A stretch of 64,000 nt of DNA from Escallonia rubra. Lineage: Eukaryota; Streptophyta; Magnoliopsida; Escalloniales; Escalloniaceae. The notes beneath the pieces are model-generated. The model saw only the letters and a list, made by a program, of their open reading frames with translations. It did not search any database and was not told the origin of the DNA. Below, piece by piece: positions 46,751 to 57,114 of the stretch (position 1 is the stretch's first letter; each line of letters starts with the position of its first letter). Position numbers and translations under genes: made by a program. Location of the stretch: positions 62,001-126,000 of the forward strand of contig JAVXUO010002092.1 of assembly GCA_033065855.1 (NCBI GenBank), in the 5' to 3' direction.

Positions 46751-47971
46751 TCTTAGATAATACATTGGTATGTCAGTTTCTATATTGATATGTGTTAGTT
46801 TTTATATTCTCATTGTTCTTAGTCTAGAATAGTCTATAGCTCTTTTGTTTCCTGCTTTCATGTCTATATAAAGGCTCCTTTTTATTCAACTTTATAAATG
46901 TTTCATTTTAATCAGCTTTATAATGCCCAGTAGTACAACTATCTTGTCCTTCAGCTTTCCCTCATATGGTATCAGAGCGGCACGATCCGCTAACTTGAGA
47001 GTCTCTTAGCTGCATGCTTCTGCAATTCTTGCATACGGCTTTCTGCCGTTAACTTTTTCTTTTTCTATATTCTTCTTTACTTTAGAGTTTCAGTTCTACC
47101 TACCCATCTTATATTATGTTTTTCTTTTCCAATTTGTGGGTAAAGTTTAGAATATATCAATCCTTGCTCCGTTAGCCTTTCACACCGTCTCGTTTCTTCT
47201 GATTTGCCTCTATCTTGGCCCCTTGGTCCTGTCACCGTGCCGCAGATCTTCATCTGTCTTTTTCCATCATATTTGTTCCCAAACAAAGTTTAGAAAAAAA
47301 AATTGTCTTTGTATGCTTTCTTTTTAGGTAGTTGGACATTTTCTTTGCTTCAGAATTTCTCGTTCTCATGGCGCTGGGCATCTCCTCCGTACTGGGACCT
47401 CCCTGCCTAGTTTTTTAGGCGTCGGACCTTACCAAAAGATGTACATGGTCGTCACACTTAATTTGTTCCAGAGCTCCTGCCCTATTTTTAGCCGCCGGAC
47501 CTCGCCCTGAGACCTTTCTGGTCATTGGACTTTGTCCTGAGACTCTTGCCATGTTTTTAATCGTCGGTTCTTGTCCCAAGACCTTCATAGTCGTTGGATT
47601 TCACCCCGCGACTCTCTACCTTGAATTGTCAAACTCTCTTCCTTTATGCTGTCAAATTCCTTTCCTTGCCTTAGGTTTAGCAGGCATCAATCATTGCTCC
47701 GGACTTATTTCCAAAACTTAAGCTTGTTTTTCCCTCCCACCTTGAGTTTGTGGGGAGATGTTAGACAATATATCGATATTTTAATTCCTAGATTGATATG
47801 TTAGTTTTCTATTCCTATTATTCTAGAATATTTTATAGCTCTTCTAGTTCCCGTAGAATTCTTTCTTTAGTGTCTTTGTGAGATAGTCTTTTCATGCCTA
47901 TATAAAGGCTCAATTGTACTCAAGTTTCATGCTTAACAATACTATTATCTTTCCCTTTACCTCTTGTATCA
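46751..47971 (+). mobile_element. Short non-autonomous LTR retrotransposon (TRIM-like), unit 1
   Basis: The 5' LTR (46751-46974) and 3' LTR (about 47759-47971) share TTAGAYAATA, TTGATATG, TCTATATAAAGGCTC and CTTTCCCT blocks. TGGTATCAGAGC at 46977-46988, two bases after the LTR, matches the initiator tRNA-Met primer site. GTGGGGAGATG just before the 3' LTR is a Copia-type polypurine tract. The internal region is about 780 bp and lacks gag-pol. The LTRs have diverged a lot, so the insertion is old. Flanks CCACG and ACACG are a possible target duplication. Confidence 0.78.
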
Positions 47972-48711
47972 CACGCTATAGGATCCTAAAATGCAATTAT
48001 TTTTCGCTTTACCTTTTGTATCACACGTTGTAGGACCCTAGAGTCCATCCATCTTGTAAGTCATTCCCCTCGAAGATCAAGATGGGATGTATCTTGAATA
48101 ACAAAATACCAAAGCAAGAGGCCTAGAATGCATGCTGAAAATGCAAAATTTGTAATCATACGAATAACAAAATACCAAGCTAGCCAATTCCTACAAAATC
48201 TATACCAAAGCATGAGGCCTATAATGCATGTCGAAAATGCACGACAAACCAGTACAGATCTCCCTGCTAAATGCCATCATCGACAGAGTCTCTGAGTAAT
48301 CCCCCGCCACAACTGCTAAAAGGTATAGCTAAAAATTGCAACGTGTGACATATGAATTTTAAAATCATGAGCCACCATATTAACTCACCATGTTCTTCCT
48401 TTTCGAACATTGAGATTTTGCTCGGCTTTCATTTCTATGGAAAACCAGATCGTTGAGCCTTTATCCACGTTGTAGATAATACGTTGGTATGTCAGTTTCT
48501 ATATTGATATGTTTAGTTTTTTCATTCTCATTGTTCTTAGTCTAGAATAGTCTATGACTCTTCTGATTCCTGCTTTCATGTCTATATAAAGGCTCCATTT
48601 TATTCAACTTTATAAATGCTTCGTTTTAATCAGCTTTATAATGCCCAGTAGTACAACTATCTTGTCCTTTAACTTTCCCTCATATGGTATCAGAGCGGCA
48701 CGATCCGCTAA

Positions 48712-49927
48712 TGTAAGACCCCAATGTTGACTTATCAATTTTGATGCTTCCAAACTTATTATCTCTAACATTAATCTGACAGTTTTATTAAGATAAATAT
48801 TTCAGGACGTATCTTAATCAAACAAAGACAAGATCATGTCTTGGACAAAGCTTGAATTCGTACTTGGATTTGGGATTCAAAGACTCGGACTACATTGAAG
48901 ATGCAAGAACCTGAAATATATTTTATCCATATTAGCATTTCTAAGTCCTTCTTAAAAGATCTCACAGAAATTCAAGCAGAGAACCAAAACTGAAGTTTTT
49001 AGTCGAAACAATCGTTTTGCAAAAGTTTTAGTCGAAGCCAAAAGATTTCAGTCGAATGAAAGGAACTTTTCAGTCGACTAAATCCATGTTTCAGTCGACT
49101 CAAAACTCTTATTTCAGTCGACTAAAACTCATGTTTCAGTCGACTAAATTCTTCAGTGTCTCTCCTCTCAAAATTTTCAGTCGACTCAAACTCTTATTTC
49201 AATCGACTAAAACTCATGTTTCAGTCGACTTAATTCTTCAGTGTCTCTTCTCACTAAGTTTTTAGTCGACCAATCTCTTAGAGTAGTTCTTTTAGTCAAC
49301 TCAAACTTATGTTTCAGTCGAATTTATTTTAAGGCTTCCCCTTCACAACAGTTCATTTTCTTCTCTAGTATAAAAAATGATCATTGAGAACATTTAATAT
49401 TCTCCTCGAAAATCTTTTTCAATACTCTATCTAACTTATCTCAAAATACTCTCTCATCTTGTTCTCTAATTCTCATCTATTCTCTGTTGAGTGAGTTCAT
49501 CTTTGAGATAGTTTATTGTAAGCTTCTTGGTTTGGTTCTTGAAAGAATATAGATCTTCCCACCTAAGAAGGCTTAGTCTTAATTTATTCACTGTAACATC
49601 TGCTCAAGAAGAAGCTTGTTTGTTGTATTCAAATTGTAAATCTCTATTCATTTGTAAACTGTTGGAAACCTTGGAAGGGTTTCGGAAATTGTACTACGGT
49701 TTGAGCTCGCATCCGATGCTAGCAGGTTAGTGAAAGGCTCGAGTATGTCTTCCTTGCGTGGAGTGCTCGGGGACTGGACGTAGGCTGGTGGGGCCGAACC
49801 AATATAAATCTCTGTGTTGAATTTAATATTGTTATATATGTCATTACTTTGTAATCTCATTTTTAATTTATACTCAAAGCGGTAAAACACCTATTCACCC
49901 CCCTCTAGGTGTATTTAGGGACCTACA
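48712..49927 (+). mobile_element. Solo or isolated LTR of a Copia-type retrotransposon
   Basis: Begins TGTAAGACCCC directly at the break in unit 2 and ends TTAGGGACCTACA after a CACCCCCCTCTAGGTGTA stretch, giving TG..CA ends and the CCCCCCTCTAG motif common at 3' ends of Tork/SIRE-like LTRs. No target duplication is seen (GCTAA against CCCAA), so a rearrangement probably removed the partner LTR and the body. It carries the CAGTCGACT array. Confidence 0.6.
49034..49330. repeat. Array of dispersed CAGTCGACT motifs
   Basis: About ten spaced copies of TTTCAGTCGACTNAAA and variants, roughly 20-40 bp apart, with two longer blocks (TTCAGTGTCTCTYCTC) repeated around them. GTCGAC is palindromic, so the array is a set of protein-site-like inverted motifs in the LTR promoter region. 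Confidence 0.8.
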
Positions 49928-50538
49928 CCCAAATCATTAGTAATTAAATTATATGTTATGTTTAGGGCATCTTTGCAAATTTAATTATTTTGAAATAAGT
50001 AATGAATATTTAGGAGTCTTTTAATTATTTATCAAACTTAGAGACTTTTAAGAGCTAGCCAAGTCTGTTTATCAACATATTCAGTTTTGCCTTACAGAGA
50101 AATAGCAGAAGGGAAAAATTAGGGTTTTAGAGGGATTGCAATTTTCTACGAACAATTGGTAAGAATCTTGAACCCGCTTTTGATTATAAGGATGAATTAG
50201 ATCATATTAGAATTGTGCTTGTGAAGATTTTAACGTAAATGGACTAATTGCAATATTTAGGTTTTGAGATTTTCGGAAGCGTACGCAATTTGGTGAAGAT
50301 TATTGCGTAGCTTTGATGTAAGGGTTTCACTTACAACATCTACCTCTGATTGTTTAATATCGTTTGAGTAGTTGTTTATCGATTCTTTATTAACTCGTTA
50401 GCGTCCAGAGATTTATTTACATTGGTTTGGTGGTACTTTCTGTCGTACCTTTCATAAGTTACAGAATTCTATCAGTAAAATCCATTACTGATTGGCGCAT
50501 GAAATTCCTTGGGTTTGGTGTAGGATTTCAGCCGCTTT
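49928..50538. other. Unassigned, nothing recognised
   Basis: AT-rich segment between the LTR and the retroposed unit. No open frame of note and no repeat partner in the window. Confidence 0.4.
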
Positions 50539-50552
50539 AAATACACGTACTT

Positions 50553-51710
50553 CCCTTCTCTCTAAAAATATCCCTGTCCCTTCTCTCTAAACCACCTTCC
50601 ACGTAAAGCCACCGCGGCTGCCCCACCGTGCGATGGCGCGCGTGGGGCGGAGGTTCCCTTCTTCCGTCTTGGTAGGTTAGGTCGTGTTTAGATAGGGTTT
50701 TTAATTGGGATCTGGGAAGCTTTGGTGAGTTGGACGGCCGTCGGGGTGCGACGTTTTGCCTCTGATCTGTCGTGGTCCTCTCTTTTCCTAGCGATGATGA
50801 TCGGTTTGTGTGAAGTTCGGTGTTGCTGTCCGGGGCTTTGGTGGTTCCTCGTTTTGGGTTGTGGTGGCTAACGGGTGAGTAAGGTTTCTGTAGGATGAGT
50901 TGTCCTGATTTCGGAGTCAAGGGGTTGGGGCTTGGTTGAGGGTTCGTCTGATCTTCCTTCGTCATGTTTGTTGGGTTCGAGCTCCGTTGGGTTGCGATCG
51001 ATTGGTGAGTCTAGGCTAGGGTTTCTCTTCTAGGGCTTATTTTCCCCCTTCCCATAGTTGATCCCCCTTCCCCCTTGCCCTAGATTGGTCTGCGCTTGTA
51101 GATGGTTGGATTAGGTGGCTTGGCCGTGTTGCGATGGAGGAGGTTGCAGTAGGTGGTTTGATCTCGGCAGGTGCGATAGGTGGTCTGGGCTCGGCTGAAG
51201 ATTAGGCATCCTTTGATGGAGATTCTGGTGAGGCAGGTTAGTGAGGCAACTTTGGGGTTTATCGGGGCTCGGCAGCGGAATGGTGGCCTGAGAAGGTGGG
51301 AAATTCGGCGCCGACGAATGGGCACGAGGTTCGAGGTGAGCTGCACCCTTAGGGCAGCTATCAGGTCCGATCGTGGGGAGTTGGCAGTGCAGTGTATTTG
51401 TTTTAATTTGTTTGGTTGTTTTCTTTTGGTCTTCTAGTTAGTTTGTGTAATAATTTTTAGGTTTTTTGCTTTAGTTGTTCTTTTTTGTATCCGTATGTCT
51501 CGGCAAGTTACGATAAATTAGGTTGAAGTATAAGATATGCTCTGCTTCAGTCTAATCGTAGTTTGTTTCGGGCATTTTGGTTAGTTGTTTGTTTAGTGTT
51601 TTGATAGCGGTTACTGTTATCTTTATGCCTGTAATATAGTTGCTCTGGCCGGGACGGCTTGTATAACCTTTTACTGATAATATAAATTTCTCCTCTTAAA
51701 ATAAAAATAA
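50553..51710 (+). mobile_element. Retroposed unit with A-rich tail (LINE-like or retrocopy)
   Basis: Flanked by the 14-bp direct repeat AAATACACGTACTT (50539-50552 and 51711-51724) and ending in an AAAATAAAAATAA tail, the marks of LINE-mediated insertion. The first 700 bp are GC-rich, like plant L1 5' leaders. The last part (GGCCGGGACGGCTTGTATAA, then AATATAAATTTCTCC) resembles L1 3' ends. There is no reverse transcriptase, so it is either an internally deleted LINE or a non-autonomous derivative. The 142-codon minus-strand frame at 50537-50965 is not conserved in any family I know. Confidence 0.7.
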
Positions 51711-51724
51711 AAATACACGTACTT

Positions 51725-52460
51725 GACCTTCTCTTGACACGCATAAACTGAATTTTTTATAGTTATGTGTCATGTATTATTGCATTGGCACACCATACAT
51801 GTAAACCATGAGCCCACCATTTAATATATGTTTATTCATTGTCCTTATGGCATTGTCCTTTCTTTTATTACTTTGTGTACCCAAAGCAGAAAGGCTATGC
51901 GCATGCCATGATCTATGTGGCATGCTACAAGTCAAAATTTTCATTGCTTGCTAATTCCTTTTTTTTTTGTACGGTTCGAGTTTGTTCCTAATAATTTTGA
52001 ACTCACACAAACTTGAATCCGGGCAAGTCCACTTCCGTTGAACTTGTCTCTTGGTCCTCTTCGATTTGAGTCTAATATCGAATATTATGATTATGTGTGC
52101 CTTTTTTTGTTGTTGGTATTATGTGTGCCTTTTGGTCCATGTATTGATATGCCATACACCATACACCATGGACATACATGATACTTGGCATTGTTCTTTC
52201 TCCAGATTCATCATTCAAAATGGCGTGTACTTCCTATGTTAGTAGATGTCAATCCTTCATTGCTTTTTGCATATTATGTCCTTTTTATTCTATATTTTGT
52301 TATTTAAAAAATCTGTAACCATACGAAGCCGGATTCAAGTGATTCAACTTTCGTTTAACTCGATATCTCGTCCTCTTCGATTTGAGTCTAAAATCGGATA
52401 ATTTTGAAAATCGTTTAGTCATTCTTTTTGAAATTCAAAGTTTTGATACTTTATGACTCC
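51725..52460. other. Unassigned, with an internal direct repeat
   Basis: A CCTCTTCGATTTGAGTCTAA phrase occurs at about 52056 and 52373, each after a GAATCCGG/GGATTCAAG-like context. No gene seen. Confidence 0.4.
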
Positions 52461-52809
52461 TACGGTTTTTTAGGCGTCGGACCTTACCAAGAGATGTACA
52501 TGGTCGTCAGACTTAATTTGTCCTGGGGCTCCTGTCCTGTTTTTAGCCGTCGGACCTCGCCCTGTGACCTTTCTAGTCATTGGACTTTGTCCTGAGACTC
52601 TTGCCATGTTTTTAGTCGCCGAACCTTGTCCCAAGACCTTCATAGTCGTCAAATTTCACCCCACGACTCTCTACCTTGAATTGTCAAACTCTCTTCCTTT
52701 ATGCTGTCGAATTCCTTTCCTTGCCTTAGGTTTAGCAGGCATCAATCATTGCTCTGGACTTATTTCTAAAACTTAAGCTTGTTCTTCCCTGCCACCTTGA
52801 GTTTGTGGG

Positions 52810-53377
52810 CAGGGGCGGAGCCAGAAAGTTTAATCGGGGGGTGCTAAAAAATTATAAGAAAAACTAATGGCTACCGTAAAAAAAATCGCGTTACTATTTG
52901 ATGTGTTAAATGAAAAATAGATTACTTAATTTGACAGTTAATCATACATGTTCACTATTCATACTGATTTTGCTTAAATTGGTAACAACAAATTACTAAT
53001 TTTCTATAGAAAAATTACCTCTTATTGTCGATCTATATTCTGTATTACTATTAATTGTACGAGAAAAATAATCACAGTTAAAATACGGCAAGAATTTAAA
53101 AGAAGTAACTTTGATCTTTTCTTTATAACTGTAACTTTAAAATTTGAAAGAATGAAGATGAACAAGTGAACGAGAAAAACAAAAAAATATGACAGCCGAT
53201 GAGACAAAAAGTCAAAGACACAATAAATAAAATAATACATTAAGGTTTTTACAATATAATGACAAGTTTCCTAAATATTTTAAACTTGATTAACCATTAC
53301 ATAAAATAGTTAAACACAAATTTTCAAATTTGGGGGTTGCCATGGCCCCCCTTGGCCATGCTTTGCATCCGCCCCTG
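52810..53377 (+). mobile_element. Non-autonomous hAT element, copy B
   Basis: Starts CAGGGGCGGAGCC and ends GCATCCGCCCCTG. It is flanked by a perfect 8-bp target duplication TTTGTGGG (52802-52809 and 53378-53385). The paralogous site in unit 1 (about 47748-47760, GAGTTTGTGGGGAGATG) is an empty site with a single TTTGTGGG, which proves the boundaries. 568 bp, no open frame. Confidence 0.95.
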
Positions 53378-53740
53378 TTTGTGGGCAGATGTTAGACAAT
53401 ATATCGATATTTTAATTCCTAGATTAATATGTTAGTTTTCTATTCCTATTATTCTTATTCTAAAATATTTTATAGCTCTTCTAGTTCCCGTAGAACTCTT
53501 TCTTTACTGTCTTTGAGAGATAGTTTTTTTATGTTTATATAAAGGCTCCATTCCACTCAACTTTCATGCTTAACAATACTATTATCTTTTCCTTTACCTC
53601 TTGTATCATGCGCTATAGGATCCTAAAATGCAATTATTTTTCGCTTTAGCTTTTGTATCACACATTGTAGGACCCTAGAGTCCGTCCATCTTGTAACTCA
53701 TTCCCCTCGAAGATCAAGATGGGATGTATCTTGAATTACA

Positions 53741-54750
53741 AAATAGGCATCATCATGGAATTCGCAGTAGTGTCTCTGCTGGATGTAACGTTTAGGACGG
53801 CCTGTTAAAGTTTTAGCCATAATCAAAAAAGTTTTTCGATCATATAGATCTTGTCACCCTCGATGACTTGATCGGTGCTTAGACATATATATGGAGCTTT
53901 GCAGCACACGACCAGTATTTACTAGAACCATTTTTAGCATACTAAGTCCATTCTTCGCTTAAACAAAATCTGTTTGATAAAAAATATTCACATAGAGGTA
54001 ATCTTATTATCATTACAAGATTGGTTTTCTTGATCTGTTTGAGGGATAAAATAAATCTTAGTCGATAATATATCATATACAAACATATAGTGGATTCAAG
54101 AGTGCCATTAGTTCATGTATTGTTACACCCAAAAAGAAAGAAACGAACTTCATAGTATATGAAACTAAAATTGAAAGTACCAGAAGCAGCAGACAGCAAC
54201 AATTGCTTGTAACTTGTCCAATACGAGACACAACTCATTAACAGGTAATCCCTTTCTTATCTTAGCACCATCTTTAGGCCAGTGTCGTCACAAGATTTAA
54301 TCACCTGGTTCATTTGTTGTACCTTATGCATGATAACTTTTGTTTGGTCTTTGTCGTTGATTTTAACCACATAATCCTCATGGAGCCATCATTCAGCAAG
54401 TCCTCATTGGTGCTCATGTTTCCTTCATTATCAGTTGTTTTGTATCTATCGCCGAATTTGAGCCAAATCCTCATGGACATCTCCCCCTTAATCCTATTTC
54501 TAAAGCAGATTAAGAAGAGGCCATCACCAAGCAAGTTTTCATGGGGGATTTGGCCTCGTTTGCCTCTAGCTAGCCTTCTCTCTTAGAGCCCATAAAACTT
54601 CCACCGGTCAGGTCTTAGGACCACCATATTCCATTGATACCTAACGCACAACCTATAAATCTCAAGCCATGTAGAATTCCCTATGCTCAGAAGACAAGTG
54701 GAAAGATTTGTCTAACTATATTGGAAGCTGGGATTGTCCAGCCTAGGTTC
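53741..54750. other. Intergenic, nothing recognised
   Basis: No gene is supported. Overlapping frames at 54310-54586 on both strands have no family resemblance. Confidence 0.4.
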
Positions 54751-54759
54751 ATCATCTTT

Positions 54760-55205
54760 TGGTAGTCGAGTGTTTCTAGTTAAGAACAAGTTTCTCACCA
54801 CACCAGTAGATGACTCGTTGCATAAATTACAAGGAGCTCAAGTGTTTACTAAAATAGACTTGAGGTGTGGGTATCGTCAAGTGACGGTTTGCCCTGAAAA
54901 TGTGCCAAAAACAGTCTTTTCCACACAGCTTGTCCACGATGAGTTCTAGGTAATGCCCTTTGGGCTTATCACAACAGTGTATTCCGGCCTTTTCTGAGGA
55001 GATTTATTTTAGCAATGTTTAATGATGTATTGGTTTACCGTAACTCTAGTGAACGCTTGCAACACCTCAACATCGTGTTGCAAGTACTGAGTGAAAACAA
55101 ATTGTTTCGCAAACAAAGAAAGTGTGTTTTTGCCGTTTCAGAGGTGGCATACGTGGGACACATCGAAAGACATCTTACAAATGGGTTACAACAACTAATG
55201 AAATT
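54760..55205 (+). mobile_element. Dead Ty3-type reverse transcriptase fragment
   Basis: Translates in broken frames to the core of a Ty3/gypsy reverse transcriptase. LQGAQVFTKIDLRCGYRQV and VPKTVF are followed by a stop codon, then VMPFGL, then frame breaks, then the NKLF..K.KC.F and EVAYVGH region in other frames. The catalytic F.DD block is only partly recognisable. Stops and frame breaks show it is inactive. No LTRs were found beside it. Confidence 0.82.
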
Positions 55206-55279
55206 CTCTGGCCGAATTTGACTTCGTGTTTCTTGAATTTAAGGTGGAGATTTGGACATAGGAGATTTGTTATTGCTTA
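55206..55279. other. Unassigned gap between two remnants
   Basis: Short stretch between the dead reverse transcriptase and the CSP41A fragment; nothing recognised. Confidence 0.3.
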
Positions 55280-56428
55280 CGTTGATGTATAAAATGAAAA
55301 AGACAAAGAAATGGGAGCTCTTAATACCATGATACAAAAAAGGAAAAACTTTGCATCAGATCCGGTGGGTGGCCTGTCCTCCAAAACTTTCCCCTGTTTT
55401 ATTTCACCCACCATGATAAAAAGTGTCTATCTAGAAATTTTAAAGATACTTAATGGAGATGTTTTTTTAGTTATTTTACATGATAAAGTACCTAAAACGA
55501 TTTGGCATAGTTGAAAGAAATTTTAATGCTATACTTACACAAATAAACACAAAAAAGGCAAAGTTCAGACTTCAAATCAATAAAGACATAAAGTAAAACA
55601 TTTAACCACACAGTTTACACTTAACAGGCGACAGAGCACACCGCCTCTGAGCTCTAGCTACAATGCCTCTGCTTTTACCTGTTTTCTCCTCGCCCTCCTC
55701 TCATCGGTCGGTGTCTGGCATAAGATTCAATCAGTCGAGCCAACCGTCTAGTGGCTTTGGGTAAAAATTGCTTCCCTCGATTAGTATTATAACAAAAGGA
55801 GGTTTTTCTATTTTATTTTTTTAGATGCCCTGACATGAGCTAAAGCGTTGCTTGTCGACTAACAGTCGGCAACGATTTCACGGTGGACTCCTTGTTTGTT
55901 TTTCAACATCCGAAGGTCTCGGTAAAGATTTTCTGGGTAAGATCCGTGTTTCATTGTTACATAGTTGAGTACTTTTAACCGTTTCTTGGTAATAAGTCAA
56001 TTTTTTGTTTTAATTTAGAATTATACTCTAATAATCTATAATTTCATAATTTAGGAATCAAAAATTTAGAGATTTTCAATTTCAATTTGGAACCTTAATT
56101 TGCATGTTTAATAGTAATCGCAATTGAGCCTTTTACACTCCAGATTTGATGTTGAGCTTCAACTTGAGCCAACTTGCCAGAACCAAGGGAGTTCAACATT
56201 GAGTTCCACTATTCCAGTAGTTTAGAAAGTGGACTTAATTACATAAAATTTAACTTGGACTGACGAAAAAGCATGAATAAAATTATTAGCGCATGGATTT
56301 ATAGAATATCCTTATCGCTGAATCACAAAAAAAGTTTCAAGCGCCCACCCCGCTCAAAATGCCACTGGATCCAGTTGCTTTTCGTAGTGTACAATCTCAA
56401 AGGGTAGTCCTCCTGCTTGAGAACAGGC
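55280..56428 (-). pseudogene. CSP41A exon 5 fragment, split by about 1 kb
   Basis: 55280-55362 matches the intron 5/exon 5 junction of CSP41A (57600-57672), sharing GAGCTCTT.ATACCATG and TTTGCATCAGATCC. About 56368-56428 continues the same exon (57672-57735), sharing CGTAGTGTACAATCTCAA. The 1005 bp between (55363-56367) interrupts the copy and holds nothing I recognise. Similarity is good, but the frame is broken. Confidence 0.75.
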
Positions 56429-56505
56429 GAAAACTTCTGCTCTTGAAGTCATGGATGCTTCAGCTCTTGAAGTCCTGCTACTTCAGCTGACAACCTTCCA
56501 CAGCC

Positions 56506-56595
56506 GGAGGCAGAAGCTCTTGAAGTCATGAATATGTTTTCTTCGGCTATGGGAGGTTGTGAGCTGAAGTATCTGAACTTTTCAACTATATACTT
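56506..56595 (+). pseudogene. RanGAP1 fragment
   Basis: About 90 bp closely matching 41736-41825 of the RanGAP1 coding exon: CAGAAGCTCTTGAAGTCATG, then TTTTCTTC and GGTTGTGA.CTGAAGTATC. It is in the same orientation as the gene and encodes part of the ETEALEVMNLFSSALEGCEL region. Just before it, GCTCTTGAAGTC is repeated at about 56440 and 56463. It is a detached copy with no exon context. Confidence 0.85.
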
Positions 56596-57038
56596 GAGAA
56601 CTGAATCGTCAATTGAATATTAATCGTCGGTTGAAATGGGTTTTCTTTTCACAAATCCTGGATCAGAGGGACTGCATTTCAACACATATTAAGCTTCAAC
56701 CTGTTTCTAATTAATGTGATGCATCCTAAGAACTTGGAGCGGACGTCTTTTTCCTGCGGCCTTACGCTGCCTTGTACAAGATATAGCTTGTTCATTATCC
56801 CAATATACTAGGCAAATTGAAAATACCCCAAAAAATCATGCGGCCTCAGGATAAAACAATAAGGCTAGCTGCTGCAATAGCTTCAATTTCGTTTATTTAC
56901 TCTAAATGACCAAAATGCAATTACGGTGTTTAGTAGCCACACATATCGATACATCTTAGAGAATGAAACACAAAAATGTGTCTTACTTTGCTAAAACATA
57001 AGGATCTCAAGGTTCATGAATTGCTACTGGTATTGCGT

Positions 57039-57100
57039 TATTACACAGCTATTGGAGATTTAACTATTTTATCGATCTTGAATTGAGTTTCATGGGCTTT
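57039..57100 (-). pseudogene. Degenerate duplicate of the CSP41A last-exon end
   Basis: Directly beyond the CSP41A stop, this stretch repeats the last 60 bp of exon 6 in weakened form: CACAGCTATTGG..TTTTATCGATCTTGAATTGA against 57118-57170 CACAGCTACTGG..ATCTTATCATCTAGCTCAAA. With 55280-56428 it suggests a decayed second CSP41A copy. Confidence 0.5.
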
Positions 57101-57114
57101 GCCGCTCTGAGTTA

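Larger units (their letters stand above)
48471..53608 (+). mobile_element. TRIM-like element, unit 2, interrupted by later insertions
   Basis: The 5' LTR (48471-48682), primer site TGGTATCAGAGC (48685-48696) and 3' LTR (53390-53608) match unit 1. The interior is broken at 48711 and resumes at about 52462. Between them lie an LTR (48712-49927), a retroposed unit (50553-51710) and unassigned DNA, and a hAT copy (52810-53377) sits beside the 3' LTR. Confidence 0.75.
46440..53740. repeat. Tandem duplication of a Copia-type mini-element and flanks
   Basis: Unit 1 is about 46440-48065 and unit 2 about 48110-53740. Both contain, in order, a left flank (GCATGTCGAAAATGCACGAC), an LTR, a tRNA-Met primer site, an internal stretch with TTTTTTAGGCGTCGGACCTT, a second LTR, and a right flank (GAAGATCAAGATGGGATGTA). 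Unit 2 has lost about 400 bp of internal sequence and gained about 3.7 kb at 48712-52460 plus a hAT element, so it is more than three times longer. The single-copy flanks show that the whole locus was duplicated, as opposed to two independent insertions. Confidence 0.8.

Noticed and set aside
54310-54586. Overlapping frames on both strands near 54.4 kb
   Set aside because: Neither resembles a known protein; likely chance frames close to the Ty3 remnant.
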